From Echinicola shivajiensis (GTDB taxonomy: Bacteria; Bacteroidota; Bacteroidia; Cytophagales; Cyclobacteriaceae), in the NCBI RefSeq assembly GCF_018642165.1, contig NZ_JAHHZM010000006.1:124001-188000 (forward strand): DNA of 64,000 nt, in the 5' to 3' direction. Shown here piece after piece: positions 18,278 through 28,600 of this stretch; position 1 is the stretch's first letter, and each line of letters starts with the position of its first letter. Below the pieces are notes generated by a model. That model was not told the origin of the DNA and did not search any database. It was given only the letters and a program-made list of their open reading frames with translations. The position numbers were made by a program, and so were the translations under genes.

Positions 18278-21200
18278 TCAATAGGGAACTTGGCTTTTGT
18301 ATTTGGAGGGGCTACAACCGAACTGCTTTTGGAAACATTTGCTGAAATATTTGGGGTTATTAAACCCAACCATATAACTGATTTCAGCCACCTTTAGATC
18401 TCCCTGTAATAATAATTGGGCAGCCCTTTTTAAACGAATAATGGTAATGAAATCATTGGGAGTATGTCCAGTAATCGCTTTGATCTTTTCAAATAGAAGT
18501 GTACGGCTCAGTCCCATTTCTTTTACAAAGGCAGAGATGTCAAAGTCAGCATCGTCAATATGTTTTTCGACTACTTCAATAGCTGTTTTCATCCATTCGT
18601 TATCCTTGCTTGAAACAGCTATTCCTGAAGGTTCTAAATCTGGCTTTTGCTTAAAGGAAGCAATGAGCCTTTCTCGTGTTAGCAGTAAGTTGCGAACTTT
18701 GGAGATCAAGAGATCCAAAGGAAATGGCTTGCTTAAATAGTCATCAGCCCCGGAAGCATAGCCCTCTCTTTGATAATCATAAGCACTGCGGGCAGTAAGG
18801 AGGATTATAGGAATATGACTGGTGGTTAGGTCTTGTTTTAATAAGGAGCACATGGCCACGCCATCCATTTTGGGCATCATCACGTCAGAGATTATAAAAT
18901 CCGGATTATAAAGCTTGGACATTTCTAAGCCCTGCTCACCATTTTTAGCGGTGATTACTTGGAAATGCTGGGCTAAAACCCCTTTCATGAGGGATAAGAG
19001 CTCTTCATTATCCTCAACTAGTAATAGCTTTTTGTTCAATAAGCTTGGGTCAGGCTTGACAGTCGGGCTGGGATTTTCCAGAGAGCTCAATAAGTGCTTG
19101 TCAATATTGTTGAGCTCTTGCTCAATAGGTAGATTTTTGGATTCCTGTTGAGTGGGGAATTCCTTAAAATCGTGCGGGGCAAAATGTTGTTTTCCGCAAG
19201 GCAGCAATACCGTAAAAGTTGTTTTAATATTCGGCCTGCTTTCCATTTCAATACTGCCATGATGAAACTCTACTATATTTTTACTCAATGCCAATCCTAT
19301 GCCTGTACCAGCAGTTAGATTTCCTTCACTATCGTCTACTTGAAAGAATCTCTCAAAGATTTTATCCTGATGTTCTGCCAATATTCCCTTACCATTATCT
19401 TCTACTTGTATGGCCAAGGCAGGTAGTTCTCCAATTTTATTTTTTATGGTACCGCTATTCAAGCTCAAGGTGATTTTTCCTCCATCAGGCGTGAATTTGA
19501 AGGCATTATAACAAAGATTATAACATACCTTTTCCATTTGATCTAGATCAAACCAAACGCTTTCAGGGAGGTTTGGACCAAAATTTAACTTAAAGTCAAT
19601 ATTCCTGTGTTTTGCCATAGCCTCAAATGAGGTAAATATGTTTTGTATAAAGTTCTTAGGGATAATTTCCTGTACCTCAAGCTTGACATGGCCAGTTTCC
19701 TGCTTCCTAAATTCCAATAGTTGGTTGATCAGCCGCAATAATCTAGTAGCATTGTTATGGATGGAATTAAGTTGATAATGTACCTGCTGTGAAAGATCAG
19801 CCCTGGATATGAGTTGTTCCAAGGGTACTTTTATCAACATCAGCGGAGTTCTTAATTCATGGGAAATATTGGTAAAGAAACGCAATTTCAATTGGTTGAT
19901 TTCTTCCTGTTTCTGGTGTTCTAGCCTTTCAAAACGTAAATCGTTTTTCATCTTAATTCGAAAGGTAATTATGGACTTAGTGACATATGCAGCTAAAAGA
20001 ATCAAGAGTATATAGGCTAAATAAGCTACTGTGCTTTGATACCAAGGAGGTAGGACCCTAAGATAAAGCAGCCTTTCACCAGAGCTTTGTTGACCATTTT
20101 CTGTGGTTGATTTAAGGTGAAATGTATATTCTCCAGCTTTAAGGTTGGCATAAGGTGCATACCGTCTGTCTGCATCGGTGTAGATCCAATCCTTATCGAA
20201 ACCATTCAGCTTGTAAGCGTATTGGATTTTATCCTGACCGTTGAATTCTAAAGCACTAAAAGCTAATTCAAAGCTATTATGGTCATGGTTGAAGACCAGT
20301 TCATCACTGAAGCTGATGTCTTTTTTCAGGAGTACCTTGTCTTCAATAGTGTCACCGGGATTGACCAAGTGATTCAAGACCCTTAATTGTGTTAGTTCAG
20401 GTATCTTGGGCACGGGTGTTTGTTTTACCTGATCAGGTAAAAAAGCATTAAAGCCATTTGTACCTCCAAAATACAATTTCCCTGTTTTTTTGTCCTTGAA
20501 CGCAGCACCTAAGTTAAATTCATCAGATTGAAGTCCATCATCAGCTGTGAAATTTTTGAATGTACCTTTTTCTGGATTGTAAAGAGTCAGACCTTTTACA
20601 GTGCTTATCCATAATTGACCTGTATTATCCTCTAGAACTGCCTTGATCACATCACTAGGAAGACCATCCTTTTCCCTGAAATGAACAAATTGACCGGTAT
20701 TAACATCCATTCTGTTCAGGCCTCCTCCAAAAGTCCCTATCCATAAATAACCATTATTGTCTTCGTAAAGACTTGTGATGATATTGTGACTAATACTGTT
20801 GGGCTTATTGGGATCATGTTGGTAATAGGTGAATTGTCCATTGCTGAAGTTATATAGGTTTAGGCCGCCACCATAGGTACCTACCCACAATCTATTTTTG
20901 CTATCGATCAGAAGCGACCTTATATCATTAAAACTAGGTGTTTTGTTATTGTTGGCTTGATAAAGAAACCGTTTGAATTTTCCAGTTTTTGGATCGAGTC
21001 GGTTTAAACCACCTCCATTAGCTGTTCCAATCCATAATTGCCCTTCATGATCTTCTGCAATTGCCCAAACTTCATTTTTACTTAGCGAGGTATTATCGTT
21101 TTCTTGGTGTAAATAGGAATTGAACTTACCCGATTCTGGTAAATAACTGTACATGCCAGAACCATCAGTGCCTATCCAAAGCTTTCCGTTTTGATCTTCA

Positions 21201-22594
21201 TATATTACTTGAACATTGATTTGTACCGAATTGTCAGTGTTTTTTAGGGGGAGTTTAATTTGCTCAAATTCGTTTTGATTGGTCTCTTTGAAATTTAACC
21301 CTCCATTGAACATCCCCACCCAAAGGTTATCTCTTTTATCCTTTAAAATGGATTTTACCATTTTGCCAGAAAGGCTAGCGGATTTACTGGCCTGCTGGCG
21401 ATAGTGCTCAAAGTGCTGCGCATTGGGATTGATTTTATTAAGTCCTTCACCAGAATACATGCCTATCCATATATTATCATCTTTATCTTCAAACAATTTA
21501 TAAACGGATTGACCATTTAAGCTATATGGATCTGAAGGGTTGTCCTTATAATGAAAGATGTTTCCTGTTTGTTGATCCAAAACATAAAGACCTCCACCTA
21601 ATGTACCGATCCAAAGATGTCCTTGTTTGTCTTCTAGAAAACTCGTAATATTTTCCTTTTCCAGTGGATTAACAAGAGAGGGGTCTGACGGGATAAATGC
21701 ATGAAATTTCTCCTCTTCATTAGACTTCTTAAAAACGCCATTTTTTTCAGTTCCTAACCAAATGGTTCCATTGCTGTCTTCAAAAAATGATTTTATGGAT
21801 TTGATTTTTTCTCCATCATGAATAATTTCGTTTTCAAAAAAATCATTGGTATTGGAGTCTAGGATTTGCATGCCTGCGTCATAGGTGCCAATCCATATTT
21901 TTCCTTTTGAATCTTCAAAAATCTGCCATATTTTATTGTCATTAATACTTGAGTTGAAAGTATTGAAGTTGTTGATATTGAGGTTTTTAAAGTAGTTTGT
22001 TAAAGTTGGTTCTAGATCTTTTTTTGGAAGTACGATATGGTAAATACCATCAGATAAAGTACTTAACCATATATCGCCCTTTTGGTCAATGATCAAATTA
22101 TTGGTTTTTGTTGACCCGAACATATCAGCCAATTGAGCTTGCTGGTTTAGGGATTGGAATTGCAGGGTTTTGGGGTCAAAAATATTGATGCCACCCCCCT
22201 CAGTACTGATCCAAATAAATCCATTTTTGTCTTGGACCATATCGCGGATAACATTATTTCCCAAGCTCAAATTATTGTTGGGGGAATGCTTAAAAGTGGT
22301 AAACTGGTAACCATCATACTTGGCTAAACCATCATCTGTTCCGAACCATAAAAATCCTTTTTGGTCCTGCATAATTGCCAGTACAGAATTTTGCGGTAGA
22401 CCATCTTGGGAGGTATAGTGGGTGAATTTATAAAAAGGATGGCCAGTGACTTGGGCCTTTGTTTCAAGACCAAGAAATAAGCAGATACAAATATAAACCC
22501 ATGATAGCATCCAGATAGAATGCCTGTATAAATAGCCTTTCCATTTTTGAACGCTTATAGCTTTGTGATGAATATTTTTGTTTAAAGAAATCAT
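18278..22594 (-). CDS. Hybrid two-component system sensor/regulator of the sialic-acid PUL
   Basis: One-protein signalling system (HTCS) that senses a glycan fragment in the periplasm and activates PUL transcription. Over 1438 residues: an N-terminal signal/anchor (about 28-47); fourteen Reg_prop repeats of the LWIGTxxGGL type, enough for two seven-bladed propellers (about 60-740); a Y_Y_Y-like domain (about 760-840); a membrane segment near 845-872; HisKA with phosphoacceptor H912 in NISHELRTPL; a HATPase with DNGKG; a receiver with phospho-acceptor D1237 in SDVMMPKMDG; and an AraC-type HTH at about 1345-1435. It is divergent from susC at 22871, and direct repeats that could be its operator lie in the shared 276-bp interval. 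All signalling motifs appear intact. Confidence 0.95.
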   Translation of the reverse strand: MISLNKNIHHKAISVQKWKGYLYRHSIWMLSWVYICICLFLGLETKAQVTGHPFYKFTHYTSQDGLPQNSVLAIMQDQKGFLWFGTDDGLAKYDGYQFTTFKHSPNNNLSLGNNVIRDMVQDKNGFIWISTEGGGINIFDPKTLQFQSLNQQAQLADMFGSTKTNNLIIDQKGDIWLSTLSDGIYHIVLPKKDLEPTLTNYFKNLNINNFNTFNSSINDNKIWQIFEDSKGKIWIGTYDAGMQILDSNTNDFFENEIIHDGEKIKSIKSFFEDSNGTIWLGTEKNGVFKKSNEEEKFHAFIPSDPSLVNPLEKENITSFLEDKQGHLWIGTLGGGLYVLDQQTGNIFHYKDNPSDPYSLNGQSVYKLFEDKDDNIWIGMYSGEGLNKINPNAQHFEHYRQQASKSASLSGKMVKSILKDKRDNLWVGMFNGGLNFKETNQNEFEQIKLPLKNTDNSVQINVQVIYEDQNGKLWIGTDGSGMYSYLPESGKFNSYLHQENDNTSLSKNEVWAIAEDHEGQLWIGTANGGGLNRLDPKTGKFKRFLYQANNNKTPSFNDIRSLLIDSKNRLWVGTYGGGLNLYNFSNGQFTYYQHDPNKPNSISHNIITSLYEDNNGYLWIGTFGGGLNRMDVNTGQFVHFREKDGLPSDVIKAVLEDNTGQLWISTVKGLTLYNPEKGTFKNFTADDGLQSDEFNLGAAFKDKKTGKLYFGGTNGFNAFLPDQVKQTPVPKIPELTQLRVLNHLVNPGDTIEDKVLLKKDISFSDELVFNHDHNSFELAFSALEFNGQDKIQYAYKLNGFDKDWIYTDADRRYAPYANLKAGEYTFHLKSTTENGQQSSGERLLYLRVLPPWYQSTVAYLAYILLILLAAYVTKSIITFRIKMKNDLRFERLEHQKQEEINQLKLRFFTNISHELRTPLMLIKVPLEQLISRADLSQQVHYQLNSIHNNATRLLRLINQLLEFRKQETGHVKLEVQEIIPKNFIQNIFTSFEAMAKHRNIDFKLNFGPNLPESVWFDLDQMEKVCYNLCYNAFKFTPDGGKITLSLNSGTIKNKIGELPALAIQVEDNGKGILAEHQDKIFERFFQVDDSEGNLTAGTGIGLALSKNIVEFHHGSIEMESRPNIKTTFTVLLPCGKQHFAPHDFKEFPTQQESKNLPIEQELNNIDKHLLSSLENPSPTVKPDPSLLNKKLLLVEDNEELLSLMKGVLAQHFQVITAKNGEQGLEMSKLYNPDFIISDVMMPKMDGVAMCSLLKQDLTTSHIPIILLTARSAYDYQREGYASGADDYLSKPFPLDLLISKVRNLLLTRERLIASFKQKPDLEPSGIAVSSKDNEWMKTAIEVVEKHIDDADFDISAFVKEMGLSRTLLFEKIKAITGHTPNDFITIIRLKRAAQLLLQGDLKVAEISYMVGFNNPKYFSKCFQKQFGCSPSKYKSQVPY

Positions 22595-22710
22595 GGGTAT
22601 TAATTCAGATTTCTAATCTAATTTTTTCCATCGATAACTGAAGACTCATTTTTAGATATTATGCGAAATGGACGATTTTATCCCCTTTTACGGACTGCAG
22701 GATACTTTCG

Positions 22711-22739
22711 CGGATGATAGTGGACCTTATCCGGATGAT
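22711..22739. promoter_or_regulatory. Direct repeat, candidate HTCS binding site
   Basis: CGGATGAT occurs at 22711-22718 and again at 22732-22739, exactly 21 bp apart (two helical turns). This layout is typical for AraC-type DNA-binding domains. It lies 29 bp upstream of a -7 box. Confidence 0.5.
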
Positions 22740-22767
22740 CGTTCACCTAAGTGGAAAAGGCCTTATC

Positions 22768-22775
22768 TAGCTTTG
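22768..22775 (+). promoter_or_regulatory. Putative -7 box of the sialic-acid PUL
   Basis: TAGCTTTG fits TAnnTTTG, with no TTTG at -33, as expected for an activator-dependent promoter. Transcription starting near 22782 would exclude translation from the upstream in-frame ATG at 22751, which supports a susC start at 22871 or 22889. Confidence 0.5.
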
Positions 22776-22870
22776 TTGAGAAGCCCGATCATATCACCCG
22801 ATGCTGTACAGCTTATCAATCAATATATGTAGGTGCTTTAAGCTTATTTATCAATTTAACCCAAAAAAGT

Positions 22871-25800
22871 ATGTATCTGAAAAACTACATGAAAAAGTGG
22901 CTGCTACTGTTTATGGTGCTTTTGTCCTGTCATGCTATGGCACAGGAAGCTAGTATAACAGGGACAGTTAGAGATGCCAAAAGTGGCGAGACCATTCCAG
23001 GTGTTAATATTTTAATAGAAGGCAGCACCAAAGGAACGGTGTCAGACATGGAGGGAAATTATTCTATTTCCGCTGAAAAAGGCTCCATTCTAATCTTCAG
23101 CTATATTGGTTATGTGAGCCAGAAAATCACTGTTGGCAACGCCTCAGTAATGGATGTTGAAATGGAACTGGATGCCAAACAGCTGGATGAGGTATTAGTG
23201 ATTGGTTATGGTGAACAGTCTAGGGCCACACTTACTTCTGCCGTTTCTAAATTGGATGAAAAAGTATTGGAAAATGTTCCATTCGCCAATGCGGCCTCAG
23301 CTTTACAGGGTACCGTATCTGGTGTAAGAGTACAAACCACCTCAGGGCAGCCAGGAGCCTCCCCAAGAGTTATCGTGAGGGGAGGGACTTCCATTAATAA
23401 TCCAAATGGGGCAGAACCTCTTTATATTATCGATGGTGTGATTCGTAGCAATATGAATGACCTTAACCCTGATGACATAGAATCCTTACAGGTTTTGAAG
23501 GATGCAGCTGCCACAGCGATTTATGGAGCTAGGGGATCCAATGGTGTTGTCATCATCACGACCAAAACTGGAAAAGTGGGTAAAACGGTGGTTTCTTACC
23601 GATATAATATCAGTGCTTCCGAATTATGGAATCGCTATGATATGGCCTCAGCAAGAGATTACATCTATTTTAACAGGAAAGGAATATTGGCAACGGGAGA
23701 AAAGCATCCTGAGCATTTGTTTCGTTTAAATTTGGCCAATGGCTTTGGTATTGGCAATGATCTATCCAACAATACAGCCTTTACCACGCAGTACCTTACA
23801 GCTGAAAATGAGTATAAATTGAATGAGGGTTGGGAGCAAATGCCCGATCCGGCTGATCCAGACAAGACCATCATTTTCGCAAATACTGATTGGCAGGATA
23901 TCCTTTTCCAAACGGCTATCAGTCAAAATCACTATGTCAATGTCAGCGGTGGTTCTGAAAAGGCCCGCTTCGATATAGGTGTTGGTTATTTGGATAATGA
24001 AGGGGTTGCTATCAATACCGATTTTAAAAGATTCACGACTCATCTAAATGGAGATGTACAGGTCAATGATAAATTGGGGGTCTATGGAAGGTTGAACTTT
24101 ACTTCCTCTTCAAATAGTCAGGTATACAGTGAGAATCAGCTATTCCAGAGAGCATTGGGGCTGCCTCCAACTGCAAAGCTATATTTTGAAGATGGATCTT
24201 TGGCTACTGGCCAAAACAGAAGCATGGGAAATCCACTTTACCATTTAGGTAGAATAGATGCCCTGAATGCTACCAATAGAATGACCCTTTCAGGCGGTGC
24301 CAACTGGGAAATACTTCCCAATTTGACTTTTGAGCCTATGGCTTCACTTTATTATGTGCAGGGAACAAATAATAGCTTTCAGAAATCTTTCTATAATACG
24401 CCAACGCAGTTTGTTGATTCGAGAGAAGCATCAGCTTCCAATTCACTTTATTGGCAGAAACAATTTGACGGGGTATTTAGCTATCAAAAGTCCTTGGGAT
24501 TACATAATCTACAGTTTAAGGTGGGTGGGTCCTATTATGATAGAAAAAGCTATGTAGCAAGTATGACAGGAAGGGGAGCAGCATCTGATTTGATCCCTAC
24601 CTTGAATGCTTCTGCGGAACCCACTTCAGTAAGCAGTTCATTGAGCCAACAGGTAATTGTCGGCTATTTTGGTAGGGTAAATTATGATTTTGATAAGAAA
24701 TATCTTTTCTCAGTAACGGGCAGATATGACGGGGCTTCTAACCTTGGAGCAAATAATTATTGGGGATTTTTCCCTGGTGTGTCCGGAGGATGGAATTTGC
24801 ATAGGGAGGAGTTTTGGACGAATATGCCAGAAAAGATATCTTCTTTAAAACTTAGGGCGAGTTATGGGGTCAATGGTAATATCGGTAACCTGTCCGATTT
24901 TCATGCCCAAGGACTTTATTCTGTAGGAAGCCGCTATTATGATCAGGCAGCCATTCAAAATAACCGTATGGCCAACCAAGATTTGAAATGGGAGAGATCT
25001 GGCACTTTTGATATCGGCCTTGACTTAGGTTTAATAGATAACAGGGTGACTTTTATAGCAGATTATTATAATCGCTTGACAGATAATTTGCTGACCAACC
25101 TTGAACTGCCCCAATCCACCGGCTTCAGTAGTATTTTAACCAACTTGGGATCCCTTAGAAATGAAGGTGTTGAAATGGAAATCAATGCTGCGGTGGTTCA
25201 GAACAAGGATTTTGCATGGAATATAGCTGCCAATGCTTCTTATAATATTAATACCATTGTGAAGCTTCCAGAAAATGGGAATGAAAACAATAGGATAGGA
25301 GGCGTTTTGGTTTATGATCCTTTATTGGGACAATACACTTGGAAAGGTGGCTTGCAAGAAGGAGGAAAAATAGGAGACCTATTTGCCTATCAGCAGTTAG
25401 GTATATACGCAACAGACCAAGAAGCGGCAGAGGGACCTTACGATGCATTGGTGCCTGGAGGAGACAAAAGTAAATTTGGTGGTGATACCCAATGGGCTGA
25501 TTTGGATCAAAATGACTCCATTGATAGCAGAGACAGGGTTTTGGCAGGGAATATTTTTCCAAAATGGACCGGAGGATTTACTAATACCTTCAGTTATAAG
25601 GGGCTTTCTTTGACAGTTAGAACTGATTTTGCTTTAGGGCATACGATTTATCATGAGTCTCGAGCAAGGTTTAATGGACAATATCAAGGGGACATCGGGA
25701 TTTTGGAAGAAACGACCACATCATGGCAAAATCAGGGAGATATTACGGATATCCCAAGGTACTATTGGGCAGATCAGCTTTCACAAAACAACTCTTTTAG

Positions 25801-26044
25801 AGGTAGTACTTTCTATCATGAGAAAGGAGATTATTTGGCGATCAGAGAGCTTACATTGAGCTATAATCTTCCTCAGAAGTGGTTGAATCCAATTAAGATC
25901 TCCAATATCAGGACTTATTTTACCGGCACCAATCTGTATTACTTTACAGATTACACAGGTCTGAATCCTGAAGTGGGAGGAACAGATTCTGGAAGATATC
26001 CAATACCTAGGAGCTTCCTTTTTGGTATCAACGTGAATTTCTAA
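22871..26044 (+). CDS. susC: SusC-like TonB-dependent receptor of the sialic-acid PUL
   Basis: Outer-membrane glycan importer with the SusD encoded 16 bp downstream. From the start chosen here the protein has 1057 residues: a signal peptide (MKKWLLLFMVLLSCHAMAQ, itself startable at 22889), a CarboxypepD_reg-like domain at about 28-105, LDEVLVIGYGEQSRATLTSA, a plug with SGQPGASPRVIVRGG and LKDAAATAIYGARGSNGVV, and a long barrel ending GINVNF. The frame is open back to an ATG at 22751, but that reading starts upstream of the likely -7 box and gives an unlikely non-signal N-terminus. Sialoglycan import is inferred from the following nan genes. Confidence 0.93.
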   Translation: MYLKNYMKKWLLLFMVLLSCHAMAQEASITGTVRDAKSGETIPGVNILIEGSTKGTVSDMEGNYSISAEKGSILIFSYIGYVSQKITVGNASVMDVEMELDAKQLDEVLVIGYGEQSRATLTSAVSKLDEKVLENVPFANAASALQGTVSGVRVQTTSGQPGASPRVIVRGGTSINNPNGAEPLYIIDGVIRSNMNDLNPDDIESLQVLKDAAATAIYGARGSNGVVIITTKTGKVGKTVVSYRYNISASELWNRYDMASARDYIYFNRKGILATGEKHPEHLFRLNLANGFGIGNDLSNNTAFTTQYLTAENEYKLNEGWEQMPDPADPDKTIIFANTDWQDILFQTAISQNHYVNVSGGSEKARFDIGVGYLDNEGVAINTDFKRFTTHLNGDVQVNDKLGVYGRLNFTSSSNSQVYSENQLFQRALGLPPTAKLYFEDGSLATGQNRSMGNPLYHLGRIDALNATNRMTLSGGANWEILPNLTFEPMASLYYVQGTNNSFQKSFYNTPTQFVDSREASASNSLYWQKQFDGVFSYQKSLGLHNLQFKVGGSYYDRKSYVASMTGRGAASDLIPTLNASAEPTSVSSSLSQQVIVGYFGRVNYDFDKKYLFSVTGRYDGASNLGANNYWGFFPGVSGGWNLHREEFWTNMPEKISSLKLRASYGVNGNIGNLSDFHAQGLYSVGSRYYDQAAIQNNRMANQDLKWERSGTFDIGLDLGLIDNRVTFIADYYNRLTDNLLTNLELPQSTGFSSILTNLGSLRNEGVEMEINAAVVQNKDFAWNIAANASYNINTIVKLPENGNENNRIGGVLVYDPLLGQYTWKGGLQEGGKIGDLFAYQQLGIYATDQEAAEGPYDALVPGGDKSKFGGDTQWADLDQNDSIDSRDRVLAGNIFPKWTGGFTNTFSYKGLSLTVRTDFALGHTIYHESRARFNGQYQGDIGILEETTTSWQNQGDITDIPRYYWADQLSQNNSFRGSTFYHEKGDYLAIRELTLSYNLPQKWLNPIKISNIRTYFTGTNLYYFTDYTGLNPEVGGTDSGRYPIPRSFLFGINVNF

Positions 26045-26060
26045 TTCAAATCTCAAAACA

Positions 26061-27554
26061 ATGAAAATTAACGCTAAAAATATATTGATATTGGGGATAT
26101 CGGCGATGAGCACATTATCCATAGGATCGTGTACTGATAATCTAGAGTTAACCCCAACCAGTGAAATTACCGTATCTGGTTTCTGGACCAGTGAGGATAA
26201 TGCAAAAGGAGCTCTTAATGGCATGTATGTTCGTTTTAGAGATCAGGCAGCTAGCAATCTTTATATATGGGGAGAAAGCCGAAGCGGAACACTAAGTTAC
26301 GGCCTTCAGGCTTCGGAGGGCTTGGAAAGGTACTTTGAAAATACCTTGGACCCCAACTATGCAGGTCCGGAATGGTTAAGACTTTATACCATTGTGCACG
26401 ATGCCAATTTGATCATAAAATATGTTCCTGAGATTTCCTTTACAAGGGAAGAGGATAAGAACAGATTGCTGGCCGAGGCATATACCATGCGTGCCTATGT
26501 GTATTTCACTATGGCAAAAACATGGGGAGATGTTCCACTCGTGACGATTCCCACAGAAGGTTATGATGCAGAAACTACCTTTAGAGAGCGCTCTCCTGTT
26601 GAAGAGGTATTTGGACTTATTAAGAGCGATATAAATACAGCATTGGCTTTATATCCCAATGATCAACTGAGTGCAGGCAAAGCTTCCTGGTCCAAGCCGG
26701 CTACAAATATGTTGAAAGGTGATGTGTACCTATGGACAGGGAAAAGATTAGGAGGCGGAAATGCTGATATTCAGGAGTCCTTAGAAGCTCTTCAGGCTGC
26801 AGAAACAACTGATATGAGCCTTTTGGAAAGCTATGATGACATTTTTCGCTATGACAATAAAGGCAATAGTGAGGTGATCATGGCGGTACATTTCAGGGAT
26901 TTGGAATCTGGAACGAACTATAATAACAATATGTATATCCGAGACGACCAGATTCCAGCAGATGCTAATAGCGAGTTATTGGAAAAATTGGGGCAAGGTG
27001 GTGGCCTTAACCGTTGGGGACCCTCAGAAATGATTAAATCAGCTTTTTCAGCTGATGATCAAAGAACTGAGGCTACTTTCCTAAGTATCGATTTGGAAAA
27101 CAGTGCGGGAGAAATGCAACCATATGCCGCGGTTGTTACCAAATTAAGAGGTTATGTTGATCCTTCTGGCAGGAGATTTTTAGATGATGTGATATTATAT
27201 CGTTATGCAGATTTGCTGCTTATGATAGCAGAAGCAAAAAATGCATTGGGACAAGACCCTAGCCCTGAGATCAATCAAGTTAGGGAAAGAGCCTATGGTG
27301 ACAATTTTGAAGCACATAGGTTTGTGAACGCAGATCAAGCTAGCAATGATGAAGCGATCTTGCAGGAACGTCTTTTGGAATTGGCATTTGAAGGAAAAAG
27401 ATGGTGGGATGTAATCCGATTTGACAAGGCTTTTGAGCAGGTTCCTTCTTTGGTGGATAGAGCTGGCCAGGATCATTTGCTTTTATGGCCTATTTCATTG
27501 AATACCATTAGTCTTAATTCTAAAATCCAGCAGAATCCTGGATACGGAAACTAA
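26061..27554 (+). CDS. susD: SusD-family lipoprotein of the sialic-acid PUL
   Basis: Glycan-binding partner of the preceding SusC. The 497 residues begin with a lipoprotein signal with C24 (LSIGSC). They contain the SusD hallmarks: SGFWTSEDNAKGALNGMY near 34, LAEAYTMRAYVYFTMAKTWGDVPLV near 135-159, LLELAFEGKRWWDVIRF near 430, and the terminal LWPIS...NSKIQQNPGYGN. A small hairpin (27568-27591) separates it from nanA, possibly adjusting expression of the cytoplasmic genes relative to the abundant SusCD. Confidence 0.95.
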   Translation: MKINAKNILILGISAMSTLSIGSCTDNLELTPTSEITVSGFWTSEDNAKGALNGMYVRFRDQAASNLYIWGESRSGTLSYGLQASEGLERYFENTLDPNYAGPEWLRLYTIVHDANLIIKYVPEISFTREEDKNRLLAEAYTMRAYVYFTMAKTWGDVPLVTIPTEGYDAETTFRERSPVEEVFGLIKSDINTALALYPNDQLSAGKASWSKPATNMLKGDVYLWTGKRLGGGNADIQESLEALQAAETTDMSLLESYDDIFRYDNKGNSEVIMAVHFRDLESGTNYNNNMYIRDDQIPADANSELLEKLGQGGGLNRWGPSEMIKSAFSADDQRTEATFLSIDLENSAGEMQPYAAVVTKLRGYVDPSGRRFLDDVILYRYADLLLMIAEAKNALGQDPSPEINQVRERAYGDNFEAHRFVNADQASNDEAILQERLLELAFEGKRWWDVIRFDKAFEQVPSLVDRAGQDHLLLWPISLNTISLNSKIQQNPGYGN

Positions 27555-27567
27555 TAACTTAATTTAT

Positions 27568-27591
27568 AGGGCAGGCTCTTTTGCTTGCCCT
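27568..27591 (+). terminator. Intercistronic hairpin, possible attenuator
   Basis: AGGGCAGGC pairs with GCTTGCCCT through a 6-nt loop (one G-U pair). The tail AATTTC is poor in T, so it more likely attenuates or stabilises the message than terminates it fully. Confidence 0.45.
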
Positions 27592-27604
27592 AATTTCACT
27601 CAGC

Positions 27605-28549
27605 ATGACGAATATGAAAATTGACAAAATAAAAGGTTTAATCGCAGCTACTTTTACCCCATTTGATAAATCAGGTAAAGTGAATATTTCTCTTATTCCA
27701 AGTTTAGCTTCATCTCTGAAAACACAAGGCATTTCTGGGGCATTTATTGCTGGAACCACTGGGGAAGGGGCAGCATTAACATTGTCCGAGAAACTGGACC
27801 TGATTAAAGCATGGGCACCTTTTTCCTCAGAGGATTTTAAGGTTATTTCCATGTTGGGAGGCACTAATCAAAAAGAAGCAATTGAATTGGCAATGGCAGC
27901 CCAAGAAAATGGACTATATGCGACGGCATTGACAGCTCCTTATTATATGCGGCCAACTTCTGTCGAACAATTGTTAGATTACATTCAGCCCATTGCAGAA
28001 GCTGCTCCAGACTTGCCACTGTATTTTTATCATATTCCATTACTTTCCAAGGTGGAATTGTCCATGTTGGATTTCTTGAAACTTGCTGGAGAGCGTATTC
28101 CAAATTTTGCAGGAATCAAGTACACCCATAATGACCTGATGGAATTTAACCGTTGCTTGAGATTTGAAGAGGGTAAATATGATATCCTTTGGGGTTGGGA
28201 TGAAACTATGCTGGCTGGCTTAGCCATGGGAGCAAAGGGAGCTGTGGGTAGTACCTATAATTATGCAGGATCACTTTACCAAGAAATTTTATTGGCCTTT
28301 AATAATAATGAAATAGAGAAAGCCAGGCAACTTCAAGAAAAGTCCATTGAGATGATAAGTCTATTTGGCAAGTATGGAGGGGCAGCCTGTGGCAAGGCTA
28401 TCATGAAGATTTGTGGGCTGGATTGCGGTCAATTCAGGCTGCCAGTGAAGCAATTGAAAGACCAAGATTATGAGACACTGCAGAGAGATCTGCTTTCAAT
28501 TGATGTATTGGAATATTTAGTGCCTTCCCAGTCCGCTAAAAAAGTATAA
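27605..28549 (+). CDS. nanA: N-acetylneuraminate lyase
   Basis: Cytoplasmic class I aldolase splitting N-acetylneuraminate into N-acetylmannosamine and pyruvate. From ATG 27605 it has 314 residues, as usual for NanA/DapA proteins. Landmarks are GTTGEGAALT (carboxylate binding), Y142 in YFYHIP (the catalytic Tyr position) and K172 in AGIKYTHND (Schiff-base lysine); the YHIP/KYTHND wording fits sialate aldolases better than dihydrodipicolinate synthases. The frame is open to an ATG at 27581, which would overlap the hairpin; 27605 or 27614 is more likely. Sialidase, mutarotase and epimerase neighbours confirm the pathway. Confidence 0.9.
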   Translation: MTNMKIDKIKGLIAATFTPFDKSGKVNISLIPSLASSLKTQGISGAFIAGTTGEGAALTLSEKLDLIKAWAPFSSEDFKVISMLGGTNQKEAIELAMAAQENGLYATALTAPYYMRPTSVEQLLDYIQPIAEAAPDLPLYFYHIPLLSKVELSMLDFLKLAGERIPNFAGIKYTHNDLMEFNRCLRFEEGKYDILWGWDETMLAGLAMGAKGAVGSTYNYAGSLYQEILLAFNNNEIEKARQLQEKSIEMISLFGKYGGAACGKAIMKICGLDCGQFRLPVKQLKDQDYETLQRDLLSIDVLEYLVPSQSAKKV

Positions 28550-28600
28550 TTTTCAATAAGCCAATATTGGTCAAAGAACCAATCTTTAATAACCAAATTC

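Noticed and set aside
22751-22870. In-frame upstream extension of the second SusC
   Set aside because: It starts before the likely -7 box at 22768-22775 and would bury the signal peptide behind about 45 unrelated residues.
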